Shown here piece by piece: positions 1-8,021 of a stretch of 42,985 nt of DNA. The DNA is from Deltaproteobacteria bacterium (lineage in GTDB: Bacteria; Myxococcota; UBA727; VGSZ01), in assembly GCA_020850995.1 (NCBI GenBank), contig JADZDP010000032.1:1-42985 (forward strand), written 5' to 3'. Position numbers and translations under genes: made by a program. Position 1 is the stretch's first letter; the number at the start of each line of letters is the position of its first letter. The notes under the pieces are model-generated. The model was not told where the DNA came from and searched no databases. It saw only the letters and a list, made by a program, of their open reading frames with translations.

Positions 1-2
1 AC

Positions 3-530
3 CAAGCGCTCACCGCCTGCGCGCACTGCGGCGCGAAGCCATCCCAGGTTGCGAGCGAGCTTCGCTTCGAGTGCCCCGAGTGCGGCCGCGTCTCGGACGG
101 CGATGACAGCGAGCACGAGAGCGCGCGCGACAAGCGCCGCAAGTGCACCGCGGCCTTGCGCGAGACGGACCATGTCCTCTTCGATGTTGCCTGGCGCGAG
201 GGGCCCGCGGGCATGGAAGTGACCCTCATCGTCGTCGACGACCCGGGACGGACCATTCCCGAGCAGCTGAACGTCCTCCCCCTTCGCGTCGCTGGCCAGC
301 CCATCGTTCCGGTGGTCTTGCGCACCACCGACGAGAACAGCGTCTTCGACTCCATCGCAGGGACGTGGATCGCCACCGGCACGCGTCACCGCGAGTTGTT
401 GCGCGCGTTCTCCGAGGACGGCGACCGGCACCTGTTCCCGTTCTCGAAGACCGCGAAGGTCGTCGATGTGCGCACCGAACTCCAGCTACGGCTCCGACCC
501 TCGTGCCCGAGCAAGCGGGCAGACGGTTAG
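3..530 (+). CDS. Zinc-ribbon protein, 5' end outside the window
   Basis: The reading frame is open from the left edge (frame starting at base 3) and ends with TAG at 528-530, giving 175 visible residues. The start lies upstream, so this is a partial gene; a TTG at 156 could be mistaken for its start. The first part holds two Cys pairs, CAHC and CPEC, about 20 residues apart, which is a typical zinc-ribbon knuckle pair. An Asp/Glu/Arg-rich linker follows, then a mixed alpha/beta region with no motif I recognise. Zinc ribbons usually bind nucleic acid or hold a protein fold together; nothing seen here fixes the role. The gene is convergent with the next one, and the two stop codons abut (528-530 and 531-533), leaving no room for a terminator between them. 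Confidence 0.6.
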   Translation, partial: QALTACAHCGAKPSQVASELRFECPECGRVSDGDDSEHESARDKRRKCTAALRETDHVLFDVAWREGPAGMEVTLIVVDDPGRTIPEQLNVLPLRVAGQPIVPVVLRTTDENSVFDSIAGTWIATGTRHRELLRAFSEDGDRHLFPFSKTAKVVDVRTELQLRLRPSCPSKRADG

Positions 531-1379
531 TTAGCCGGTCAACACGGTGTCTTGCTCCGCGAGGACGACAACACCGGCGAGGTCGTCCGGCGTGTCGGCC
601 ATGTCGCCGGCGGGCGGGTTGAGCACGTACCAGGGTGGCGCCAGAGTCGTGCTTATCCCCGCCGCTGCTTCGATCCACTCCTCGATCGGTGGCCCATCGA
701 GCGTGTGAAACAGGATAGCTGGCGGCTTCAGCAAAACATGTCGAGCCAGTCCCCGGAGCCGATTCGAAACTGCTTCAGCGAGGTCGGTGCCGGGACTCGT
801 CGGCGCGCAGAACAAGCAGTGGAACGGCGTCGACAGTTCGAGAACGTGCACGGCGCGGTTTCCGTCCTTGCGCTTCTGCAGTGGCCGCAACGCCGTGGCG
901 GCCGCAACTGCGCAGCCCATCGCGCGCGCTCCCCAATAACGTCTCCCGCCGCACGACCACGGCACTTTCCGCGTTGCGGGGTCCCAGTTGTTGTAGAGCA
1001 TGTAGAGCGGAAAGCGCGGAACCGGCCCGGCAAGCGCCGCTTTGATGAGACGATCAATCTGCAAGACGCCGGCTCTTGCGTACCAGAGATGATCGTATGC
1101 ATCCGTACCAGGGTCGAGCGCCTTCGCCTGGACTCGCATTCCAACCCATGCGCCGCTCAGCCCACGGACCCACCACTCCCAGTCGGCCCCTGTGTGGGCC
1201 TCAGCGCGCTTGGTGAACGGGAAGATCCGAATTTGACCGCCGCCACCGAGCACGAGTTCGACGAGGTTGAGCTCAGTAAGCGTCTCCTCACCAATCCGAA
1301 GATGCGCGTAGCGCGCCCTCCGAAGGGTGTCCCACGTGGCCTCCGAGCGTGTCCGAGCAAGTTTGCAGAGGTCGACCAC
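531..1379 (-). CDS. Uncharacterised protein with GADWEWW motif (DUF6615-like)
   Basis: A 282-aa protein on the minus strand starting at ATG 1379. An N-terminal helical part with a TELNLVEL stretch leads to a conserved-looking core, FPFTKRAEAHTGADWEWWV, followed by W-GMRVQAKAL. I tentatively equate this Glu/GADWEWW/VQAK pattern with the bacterial family DUF6615, from memory only. The spacing of acidic and Lys residues (E, D-W-E, Q-A-K) is reminiscent of restriction-endonuclease-like folds, but that is inference. There are scattered cysteines (CGGRRYWG, CLFC) and no signal peptide or membrane helix. It is divergent from the secretion operon that begins at 1539. No function is assigned. Confidence 0.6.
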   Translation of the reverse strand: MVDLCKLARTRSEATWDTLRRARYAHLRIGEETLTELNLVELVLGGGGQIRIFPFTKRAEAHTGADWEWWVRGLSGAWVGMRVQAKALDPGTDAYDHLWYARAGVLQIDRLIKAALAGPVPRFPLYMLYNNWDPATRKVPWSCGGRRYWGARAMGCAVAAATALRPLQKRKDGNRAVHVLELSTPFHCLFCAPTSPGTDLAEAVSNRLRGLARHVLLKPPAILFHTLDGPPIEEWIEAAAGISTTLAPPWYVLNPPAGDMADTPDDLAGVVVLAEQDTVLTG

Positions 1380-1538
1380 GATCTACGGTACCTCGAAGTG
1401 CGCCCTCGAGACCGCTGACCGGCGCTCCGAAGACTTGTGATCGCTGGCACTTCGCCCACCCGCATCGCGAGCCGCCTTCGTGCGCCTGTCGACTCGTTCC
1501 GCTGACAGGAGGCTTGCTGCCTCCACGGGAGGAACGTC
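1380..1538 (+). promoter_or_regulatory. Divergent intergenic region and virB2 ribosome site
   Basis: This 159-bp gap separates the divergent GADWEWW gene from the first T4SS gene, so the promoter of the secretion operon should lie here. I see no convincing -35/-10 pair, which is common for GC-rich genomes. Two purine-rich stretches occur: AGGAGG near 1507-1512, and GGGAGGA about 5-6 bases ahead of the ATG at 1539. The second is the likely ribosome binding site for virB2. Confidence 0.35.
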
Positions 1539-1847
1539 ATGAAGACCCGCTTCGAAACCACGGCACAGCGCCTCGCCCAGGTAGCGGTCATCGGCCTCTA
1601 CGCCGTCGCCGCACCGGCGATGGCGCAGAACCTCGAAAGCAAGATTCAGAACGTCGGCAACCTGGTCATCAACGTCCTGACCGTCGTCGCGTCCGTGGTC
1701 GGCGTCGCCGCGTGCATCGTGGCCGGCATGAAGTACTTCTCGGGCGACCCGCACGCGCGGGAGCAGGTGAAGGGGATCGCCATCGGCGCGTTCTTCGCGT
1801 TCGCCGCTGCCGGCATCGTCCAAGCGCTGAAGGGCGCCATCTCGTGA
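1539..1847 (+). CDS. virB2: VirB2/TrbC-like T4SS pilin
   Basis: A 102-aa protein with the build of a conjugative pilin subunit. A positively charged N-terminus and hydrophobic stretch end in AVAAPAMA, with a likely signal-peptidase cut near residue 29. Two membrane segments follow, about 41-64 and 78-96, separated by a short polar loop (SGDPHAREQ). VirB2 subunits are inserted in the inner membrane and extracted to build the extracellular pilus. Length and two-helix layout fit the family. The ATG is backed by a GGAGGA ribosome site. It is the first gene of the operon, and its TGA overlaps the GTG of the next ORF. Position directly before VirB3/VirB4 genes supports the call. Confidence 0.85.
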   Translation: MKTRFETTAQRLAQVAVIGLYAVAAPAMAQNLESKIQNVGNLVINVLTVVASVVGVAACIVAGMKYFSGDPHAREQVKGIAIGAFFAFAAAGIVQALKGAIS

Positions 1848-2053
1848 GCGAGTCGGCTGCGCTCGAAGTCTCTATCGAGGGGCACCGCTCCCACGAGCTC
1901 GTGCGCGACGAAGACCTGCTGTCGCTGGACCTCCAGCGTGAGCTCGAGTCGGTGGGCAGCGCGCTCGGCGCCATCAGCGTCATTGCGCTCCTCGCGGCGG
2001 CGCTCCCGCGTGCCCGGAGACTCCTCGACCTGACGCCGTTCGGGAGGAGGTGA
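1844..2053 (+). CDS. Small 69-aa protein between virB2 and virB3
   Basis: A 69-residue ORF starting with GTG at 1844, which overlaps the virB2 stop in a GTGA arrangement, and ending in TGA four bases before virB3. A longer frame runs upstream, but it would cross all of virB2, so the coupled GTG is the credible start. The first 40 residues are acidic and helical. Residues about 46-58 (LGAISVIALLAAA) are hydrophobic and followed by an Arg-rich stretch (PRARR), suggesting a short membrane anchor with the basic side inside. I do not recognise a family. Tight coupling on both sides is the main argument that it is real. Confidence 0.55.
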   Translation: MSESAALEVSIEGHRSHELVRDEDLLSLDLQRELESVGSALGAISVIALLAAALPRARRLLDLTPFGRR

Positions 2054-2057
2054 GCCG

Positions 2058-2390
2058 ATGGATGACGCGCCCCTCGACCTCTCGCCCGTGTACCGGAACC
2101 TCGCGCACAAGAGCTCCGTGTTCGGGCTGACGCCGCTCGACCTCCCCATCATCTTCGTCCCCGGCAACCTCGTGCTCCTGGCCGGCGTGTTCTTCGGCTT
2201 CTCGTCGCTCGTCGGCGTCGTGCTGTCGGCTGCGATCGCCGCGGCGCTCGTCGCCTTCAAGTGGCGAAAGCCCGACGACTACCTCGAGACGATGCTCCTC
2301 GTGGCCTTCACGCCGCGGCGGCTCTCGCACAAGGAGCGCGACCTCCTCGTCCGACCGTTTCCACTCGATCCCCGAGGCAATCTCCGATGA
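2058..2390 (+). CDS. virB3: VirB3-like T4SS inner-membrane protein
   Basis: A 110-aa protein. VirB3 is a small inner-membrane partner of the VirB4 ATPase and is needed for pilus assembly. After an N-terminal amphipathic part (PVYRNLAHKSSVFGL) there are two adjacent hydrophobic segments, about 26-48 and 51-67, then a basic cytoplasmic tail (FKWRKPDDYLETML...) of typical VirB3 type. The GGAGGAGG ribosome site at 2043-2050 sits 7 bases before the ATG at 2058. The stop overlaps the VirB4 start (ATGA at 2387-2390), consistent with the obligate VirB3-VirB4 partnership; in some systems the two are even fused. Confidence 0.85.
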   Translation: MDDAPLDLSPVYRNLAHKSSVFGLTPLDLPIIFVPGNLVLLAGVFFGFSSLVGVVLSAAIAAALVAFKWRKPDDYLETMLLVAFTPRRLSHKERDLLVRPFPLDPRGNLR

Positions 2391-5005
2391 ACGCCCCTCC
2401 GCTCGCGCACTGGCTGCCCTACTGGGCCACCCGTACCGTGATCGTCGCTGGCGACGCCGTGACCGTCATAGTCCTTGTCGACGGCACGCTTGTCGTGGGC
2501 TTCGAGAGCTCCGGTGTCGACGTCTTCGCCGCCGACAACGTGCGCCTGAACCACAACGCGTCCTCGCTTCGCCGCGCGCTCAACTCCCTCCCGGCCGACG
2601 CGTTCCTCCAGTGCGAGTGGCACACCGGCCTCTCGAGCGACGACCTGATCGCCGCCTTCGAGGAGCGGTTGCCTTCACAGCGGGCCGGGGAAGCCGCGCG
2701 CCGGGTCCTCACCGAGCAACGCCGCGCCCGTGCGACGGCCCTCCGGCAGGACGCTGCTCTCGCACGCGGGCGGATCGTCTACTTCGTCGGCCAGTCGAAG
2801 GCCCTCGGGCTTCTCGGCCCCCACCGTCCGGGCGGTTTCAGCGCTCTCCTCTCTCGCCGAAGGAGCCCACAGCAGGTCGGGCCGGCTCGCTTTCAAGCGG
2901 CGGTCGAGCGCATCGCCGAGGTCGCCGCCCGCGTGCGCGAGGAGCTGACCACCATGGGCGCGACACTCCGTCCGCTGGACGAGGCGGCGCTCCTCGCCGA
3001 GGTTCACCGCGCGCTCAACCCGATCACCTCGCGCCGAGCGAAGCTCCACGTCGTCGATCGCCCGGAGGAGCTGCCGGAGCCCCTGACACGCCTCCCCCCG
3101 TACCTGCTGCACCGGCCGCTGAGCCTGCGGGAGCAGCTCCCGCTCGGCGACCTCAATTGGAGCGAGACGAGCTTCACCCTCGACGATCCGCCGCTCCTCC
3201 ACCGCGCCCTCACCCTCGAGCGGCTCCCCGCCTGCACTCGCCCCGACTTCATGATGGGCGTGCAGTTCAGGACGCCCGCGCGCTTCCGCATGGTGTCGAC
3301 GTTCGTGGCGACCGACAGGGAGAAGCTCACCGAGAAGCTCATCCGCAAGCGCAACATCGCGCACGCGCAAGCCGGCGGCGTCGTGCGCGACGTCGCAGCC
3401 GACGTGGCCTTCTCCGAGTACGAGCACGTCCTCGAGCGCATGCTCACCCACGACCAGCGCGTCTTTGCTGCGTCGCTCTCCGTCATCGTCGACGCGCCCG
3501 ACCACGCATCGCTCGACGCCGCGACCCGAGAGCTGAAGGACGCATTCAGCGACGTCGGCGGCGCGCTCACAACCGAGACGGGTCGCCAGCTCGATGCCTT
3601 TCTCGGCAGCCTCCCTGGGAACGGGCTCCGCGCGCCGAAGCGCCACCAGCTCATCACGAACAACGCCGCCGACCTCGTGCCGTCCTTCGTGCCGAGCGTC
3701 GGGGACGAGGAGGCGCAGCTCCTCTACCACACGCGGCAGAACACGCTCCGCCGCGTCAGCTTTCTCCCGAGCAGGACCCGCTCGAACAGCAACACGCTCG
3801 TCTTCGGCAGCTCCGGCTCCGGCAAGTCGTTCAACGTCTCCTGCATCTTCGAGCAAGCATGCCTCGTCGAGGACGGGCCGCTCCTCGTCATCGACGTGCA
3901 GGGCCCCGAGCTATCGTCCTACCGCGTCCTCGCCGAGGCGCTCGGCGGTACGTACACGGCCCTCGCATCCACGTCGGATGTCGCGTTCAACCCGTTCTTC
4001 CCTCACGACGAGATCACGTCGCGAGAACAGTCGGAGACCGGCATAGACGACGACGCGATCCGCTACCTCGCGGACCTGGTCGCCTTCATCGCGCTCCCGG
4101 AGCTCGAGCAACGCGGCGATCGCACGCTCGCGAAACAGATCGCCCGCTCCGCCGTCCTGGGCGCGTACCGCGCGACCGTCGCCGAGAAGCGCACGCCGAT
4201 CCTCGGTGACGTCGTTGCCGACCTCGCTCGCTATGAGCCGACCGAGCCCGAGTACGCGCCGCTCGCGCGCGAGATGCTCGTGAAGCTCCGCGCGTGGATC
4301 AGCGAGCCGACGCGCGCCCGCCTCATCAACCGCCCCTCGCGCTTCCAAGCCAGCGGCCGCATGCAGGTCTTCGACCTGTTCGGGCTCGAGAAGGACAAGG
4401 AGCTCGCGACGGTCGTCCTCCTCTCCGTCAGCTTTCACATCTGGTCCACGATCCGCCGCTACCCGCGGGACGTGACCAAGTTCGTCATCTTTGACGAGTG
4501 CTGGAAGTTCCTTCTCGACGAGACCGCCAGCGGCATCGTCGCCGAGCTGTTCCGCACCGGACGGAAGTGGAACGCGTCCACGTGGGCCATCACCCAGAGC
4601 CTCACGGACTTCCTCGCTTCGCCGATCCATGCGGCGGTCCTGCAGAACGCCGCGCTTGCGTTCCTCCTGCAACACGCCGGTGACCACGACAAGGTCGCCT
4701 CACTCCTCCAACTCAACCCGCGTCAGACCGCGCTCTTCAAGCAGCTGCGGTTCAAGAAGGGCTGCTTCTCCGAGATGCTGTTCGTAGAGCGCGGACAAAA
4801 TGAGGCGTCGATCCTGAGACTGAAGCCCACGCCTTTCGACTTGTGGCTCAACACCACCGATCCGGTCGACGTCGGCTTCCGACAGGCCGTTCAGAAGGAG
4901 CGTGGCCTCTCGCTTGTCGATGCCATCCGGTTCTGTGCGCAGCACCACCCGAACGGGGCCCCGCGCGCGCGTCGGCCCGCGAACAACGAAGGAGTCCAGC
5001 CGTGA
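2387..5005 (+). CDS. virB4: VirB4/TrbE-like T4SS ATPase
   Basis: An 872-aa ATPase that powers assembly of the secretion channel and pilus at the inner-membrane base. The ATG at 2387 overlaps the virB3 stop; a longer frame begins at 2261 but would run through virB3. The first 420 residues form the less conserved N-terminal domain. The ATPase core shows Walker A GSSGSGKS at about 474-481 and Walker B with VIFDECWKF, the Asp-Glu near residue 703, followed by FRTGRKWN and ITQS, the usual RecA-like motifs of VirB4. Length is typical for the family (about 790-870). The stop overlaps the next GTG (GTGA at 5002-5005). Confidence 0.93.
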   Translation: MNAPPLAHWLPYWATRTVIVAGDAVTVIVLVDGTLVVGFESSGVDVFAADNVRLNHNASSLRRALNSLPADAFLQCEWHTGLSSDDLIAAFEERLPSQRAGEAARRVLTEQRRARATALRQDAALARGRIVYFVGQSKALGLLGPHRPGGFSALLSRRRSPQQVGPARFQAAVERIAEVAARVREELTTMGATLRPLDEAALLAEVHRALNPITSRRAKLHVVDRPEELPEPLTRLPPYLLHRPLSLREQLPLGDLNWSETSFTLDDPPLLHRALTLERLPACTRPDFMMGVQFRTPARFRMVSTFVATDREKLTEKLIRKRNIAHAQAGGVVRDVAADVAFSEYEHVLERMLTHDQRVFAASLSVIVDAPDHASLDAATRELKDAFSDVGGALTTETGRQLDAFLGSLPGNGLRAPKRHQLITNNAADLVPSFVPSVGDEEAQLLYHTRQNTLRRVSFLPSRTRSNSNTLVFGSSGSGKSFNVSCIFEQACLVEDGPLLVIDVQGPELSSYRVLAEALGGTYTALASTSDVAFNPFFPHDEITSREQSETGIDDDAIRYLADLVAFIALPELEQRGDRTLAKQIARSAVLGAYRATVAEKRTPILGDVVADLARYEPTEPEYAPLAREMLVKLRAWISEPTRARLINRPSRFQASGRMQVFDLFGLEKDKELATVVLLSVSFHIWSTIRRYPRDVTKFVIFDECWKFLLDETASGIVAELFRTGRKWNASTWAITQSLTDFLASPIHAAVLQNAALAFLLQHAGDHDKVASLLQLNPRQTALFKQLRFKKGCFSEMLFVERGQNEASILRLKPTPFDLWLNTTDPVDVGFRQAVQKERGLSLVDAIRFCAQHHPNGAPRARRPANNEGVQP

Positions 5006-5370
5006 GCAAACGAAACGCCGTCAAGTCCCGCCTCGCCGCCGAGGTCGCCACCGTCGTCTTCGGCGAGGGAGAAGTGCCCTCCGCCGCCTGGGATCGGCTC
5101 GACAAGCTCGTGGAAGAGACGTTCGGCGAAGCGCCGACGGGGAGGATCTGCAGCCTCGTCGACCACGTCGCGGAGGTGCGGGCGCGCGAGGGTCGCATCG
5201 AGCGCCTCGTGGACCGCACCCAAGCACCGCGGGAAGCGGATGAGGACTGGGAGTCTCTGCTGCACATCGTCGACGAGGCGATCGGCGAGCTCGACCCGGA
5301 ACGCTACGCGCATCCGGACGACGAGGCCTCCGGCGCCCGCACCCTCGAGCTCGTCAGCCATGGCCGGTAA
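5002..5370 (+). CDS. Hypothetical 122-aa protein of the T4SS operon
   Basis: A 122-aa ORF starting at GTG 5002, overlapping the VirB4 stop, with an AAGGAG ribosome site about 8 bases upstream. A basic N-terminus (KRNAVKSRLAAEV) is followed by a largely helical acidic protein with no signal peptide or membrane segment, so it is probably cytoplasmic. The C-terminus overlaps the next gene by 11 bases. I do not recognise a family. Coupling to virB4 suggests a small VirB4 partner or chaperone, but this is inference from position only. Confidence 0.6.
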   Translation: MSKRNAVKSRLAAEVATVVFGEGEVPSAAWDRLDKLVEETFGEAPTGRICSLVDHVAEVRAREGRIERLVDRTQAPREADEDWESLLHIVDEAIGELDPERYAHPDDEASGARTLELVSHGR

Positions 5371-6292
5371 GGCCCGCCGTGCGGGTCCGCGCCTTGCGGC
5401 CGCCGCCCTTGGCACACTCCTGCTGGCGCCTGGCGCGCATGCAAGCGCCGCAGGCATCCCCGACAGCGACTCCGCGACGCTGATCGCCCTCCTGCTGGAG
5501 AGCGTGAAGCAGACGACGAACGCCGGCGAGATGCTAAACGCCGTTCACAGCTCCCTCGAGACGGCGCAGGGCACCCTCGCCGTCCTGCGGAGTGCGACCG
5601 AGACCGTCAACGAGTTCCGCTACCTGAGCGAGAACCCCGACGAGATCTTCGACGCCGCGCAAGCGGCCTTCGAGAAGACGTTTCCGGAAGCCCAGGGCAT
5701 CCGCCGCGAAGCGGACGCGCTTCGCCGCGCGCTCGCGCAAGGGCCGAACGGCGAGTTCAACCCGTACGCATTGCAGGAGACGCTGAACAAAATTGGCCGC
5801 ACGCAGGAGAGCTTCTACGACACGCTGATCTCGCTCGACGAGGGCATCTACGGGCTCTCCGACGCACGGCTGCAACTGCTCTCCCGACAGGACTCCCTGA
5901 ACACCCAAGGCGAGGGCGTCTTCAGAGAGACCATGGACCCCGGTTGCCGTCTGACGACCGCCGCCGACGGCTCGACGCAGACGGTGTGCGGGCTCGACCT
6001 CAAGCGCGCCGCCGTACTTGGCGCCAAGTCGCAGGCCATCTCGGCGGCGTCCCTGCGCATGATCACCGAGCTCACCACCGAGCAGCTGCGGCTCGCCAAG
6101 ATCGAGGCCATCCGCCAGCTCGACGACGGCGCGCGCATGAGCGCAAAGAAGCTCGATCACGCGCGCGGGCTCGCCAGCGTCGCGGCGTCCGTCGACGAGA
6201 CGCTCGACCCGACCAAGGACGAAGAGTCGCCGCCGACGTTCGTCGAGCGCCCGCCCGGCGCAGTCGACTCCGCACCCGGAGGTGCGCCGTGA
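5360..6292 (+). CDS. virB5: VirB5/TrbJ-like exported pilus-tip protein
   Basis: A 310-aa secreted protein starting at ATG 5360, inside the last codons of the preceding gene. The N-terminus is a clear signal peptide: basic residues, a hydrophobic core (LAAAALGTLLLAPG), then AHASA near residue 30. The mature part is almost wholly helical with many heptad-like stretches and a single Cys pair (DPGCRL ... TVCGL), which could form a disulfide. This matches the build of VirB5/TrbJ proteins, helical periplasmic proteins found at the pilus tip. The place between VirB4 and VirB6 is the family's usual position. The last 30 residues are Pro/Glu-rich. Sequence similarity itself is weak, so the call rests on build and context. 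Confidence 0.7.
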   Translation: MAGKARRAGPRLAAAALGTLLLAPGAHASAAGIPDSDSATLIALLLESVKQTTNAGEMLNAVHSSLETAQGTLAVLRSATETVNEFRYLSENPDEIFDAAQAAFEKTFPEAQGIRREADALRRALAQGPNGEFNPYALQETLNKIGRTQESFYDTLISLDEGIYGLSDARLQLLSRQDSLNTQGEGVFRETMDPGCRLTTAADGSTQTVCGLDLKRAAVLGAKSQAISAASLRMITELTTEQLRLAKIEAIRQLDDGARMSAKKLDHARGLASVAASVDETLDPTKDEESPPTFVERPPGAVDSAPGGAP

Positions 6293-7326
6293 TCGGCCTC
6301 GACTTCGATCGCGTCGTCCGCTCCGCTGTCGGTGTCTTCGGCGAGCAGGGCCGCATCAACGGCGCCGCCGTCACGATCCTCACCGTGTCCTTCCTCGCTT
6401 CGGTGATCCTCGAGTGGAGGAAGCAGCTTCGCGGCGAGCGTCCGGACTGGGCGAGCCCCATCACGCGCCTGATCGTGTTTGGGCTGCTCCTCGGCTTCTA
6501 CTCCCTCGTCGCGCGCTCGATGATCGAGCTCGTCTCCTCGCTGGGCGATCTGCAGTCCATCGACCCCGCAAGCGCCAAGAAGTCCGTCTTTGCCGCGCGC
6601 GCCGAGGCCTTCTCCGCGTCCCTCGGCGACGATGCGTCGTTCTCGCTGTCGAACCTCGAGCTCTCCGCGGCCGCGTTCATCAACAGCCTGCTCGACACCG
6701 CCACGTACCTCACCTTCACGCTCGCCGCGGCGTGCGTCTTCATCCTGAAGGTCATCCAGAAGGTGATGCTGAACGTCCTCCTCACGCTCGGGCCCATCAT
6801 GATCGCCTTCGCGTCCATCCCGGGCCTCACACAGAGCTACCTCGCCGCTTGGCTGCTCGGGCTCATCGAGGTCACCGCGTGGGGCATCACCGCGAAGATC
6901 TTCCTCTCGATGCTCGTCGCGGGCGAGCGGGCCACGACGGTCAACCCGAACATCACGCAGAACCTCGCGGAGCACATGGTCTTCAACCTGGTCTACGCGA
7001 CGAGCTTCCTCGTCATCCCGGTCGCGACCGCGACGATCCTCCGGGGCGGAGCAGCGCACCTCGCGCAGGGCGCGATGTCCTCGGCCAAGCGCGCCGCGAC
7101 GGCGGGTAGCGCGGGCGCCTCCGCTGGTGCTTCCGTGGTCGCTGGCAAGGTCGACACGGCGATCAAGGGCCGCGATGGCGACAAGGAGAGCACGCAGACC
7201 GGCGCCAGCGCCGAGCGCGCGGGCGACCGGGAGCCAGCGGGCGACCGCGCACAGGATCGGCGCGACGCCTTCGCGCGCGACGGCGCGATCCGCAAGCAGG
7301 AACGCGAACCCAAGAACGAAGCGTGA
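6289..7326 (+). CDS. virB6: VirB6/TrbL-like polytopic channel protein
   Basis: A 345-aa membrane protein starting at GTG 6289, overlapping the virB5-like stop (GTGA). Hydrophobic segments are visible at about 23-41, 57-78, 139-160, 161-180, 184-210 and 226-248, followed by a charged, Ala/Arg/Glu-rich cytoplasmic tail of about 85 residues. VirB6/TrbL proteins form the inner-membrane part of the translocation channel. The motif-like stretch KVMLNVLLTLGPIMIAFA, with LGP before the next helix, is typical of the family. The frame extends upstream without a stop, but only the GTG is compatible with the preceding gene. It lies directly before the VirB8-like gene, with 8 bp between. Confidence 0.85.
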   Translation: MIGLDFDRVVRSAVGVFGEQGRINGAAVTILTVSFLASVILEWRKQLRGERPDWASPITRLIVFGLLLGFYSLVARSMIELVSSLGDLQSIDPASAKKSVFAARAEAFSASLGDDASFSLSNLELSAAAFINSLLDTATYLTFTLAAACVFILKVIQKVMLNVLLTLGPIMIAFASIPGLTQSYLAAWLLGLIEVTAWGITAKIFLSMLVAGERATTVNPNITQNLAEHMVFNLVYATSFLVIPVATATILRGGAAHLAQGAMSSAKRAATAGSAGASAGASVVAGKVDTAIKGRDGDKESTQTGASAERAGDREPAGDRAQDRRDAFARDGAIRKQEREPKNEA

Positions 7327-7334
7327 GGTGAAGG

Positions 7335-8021
7335 ATGGCGCCGCAAGCCACGATCATGTCGACCGCGCCCGATCCGTTCGAGGCGTACAACGAGCTCGTC
7401 CGCCGCTCGCGCCGATCCTGGGCGCTGGCGCTGGTGTCGGCGACAACGACACTCCTGGCGATGGCGCTCGCGTTCATGAGCTTCACGCGACCGCTGCCCG
7501 TCGTCGTGACGAGCGACGACCCGCGGGAGCCGCGCCGCATCGTCACCGCCGGTGACACCTCGACCCGCGAGATCGACGCCAAGCGCTTCTTCGCCATGGC
7601 GGCGACCAAGCTGCACGGTTGGTCCTCGGAGAAGGTCGTCGAGGATCTCACCGACGCGTCGTTCCTCATGACGACGCCGTGGAGGAAGCGTTTCGCCGCC
7701 GAGATGAACGCGGAGGTCTCGGTCCCCCCAGCGGTAGACCCCTCCGGAAAGGCAACTCTCCTGCGCACCTACGTCCTCGCGCGTATCCGCAACGAGCTCG
7801 AGCTCGACTGGCCGTCGCTCACGTGCGCCAGGAGCGAGGGCGTCTGGCACTGCAAGGGCATGGCGACGATGCGCATCCAGCCGCTCACCGGCCCGCCCGT
7901 CGACGACCCGAAGTTCAAGAAGCGCCTTGGGATCCACGCGACCTTCGTCGAGATCCCGGTGACGCCCCAGAGCGTCGACGGGCTGCTTGTCGACTTCTGG
8001 GACGCGAAGGAGGAGTCATGA
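7335..8021 (+). CDS. virB8: VirB8/TrbF-like bitopic inner-membrane protein
   Basis: A 228-aa protein with a cytoplasmic N-terminus (FEAYNELVRRSRRSW), a single membrane helix at about 29-51, and a periplasmic domain of about 170 residues, the standard build of VirB8, an assembly factor that bridges the inner membrane and the VirB9/B10 core. Two Cys in the C-terminal half (LTCARSEGVWHC) are close enough to form a disulfide. A GAGGTGAAGG stretch precedes the ATG at 7335; a second in-frame ATG lies at 7356. Strongly supported by the order virB6-virB8-virB9-virB10. The stop overlaps the next start (ATGA at 8018-8021). Confidence 0.82.
   Translation: MAPQATIMSTAPDPFEAYNELVRRSRRSWALALVSATTTLLAMALAFMSFTRPLPVVVTSDDPREPRRIVTAGDTSTREIDAKRFFAMAATKLHGWSSEKVVEDLTDASFLMTTPWRKRFAAEMNAEVSVPPAVDPSGKATLLRTYVLARIRNELELDWPSLTCARSEGVWHCKGMATMRIQPLTGPPVDDPKFKKRLGIHATFVEIPVTPQSVDGLLVDFWDAKEES

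Noticed and set aside
2611..4209. 532-codon plus-strand frame inside virB4
   Set aside because: Arg/Pro/Ala-rich out-of-frame shadow of virB4; no motifs.
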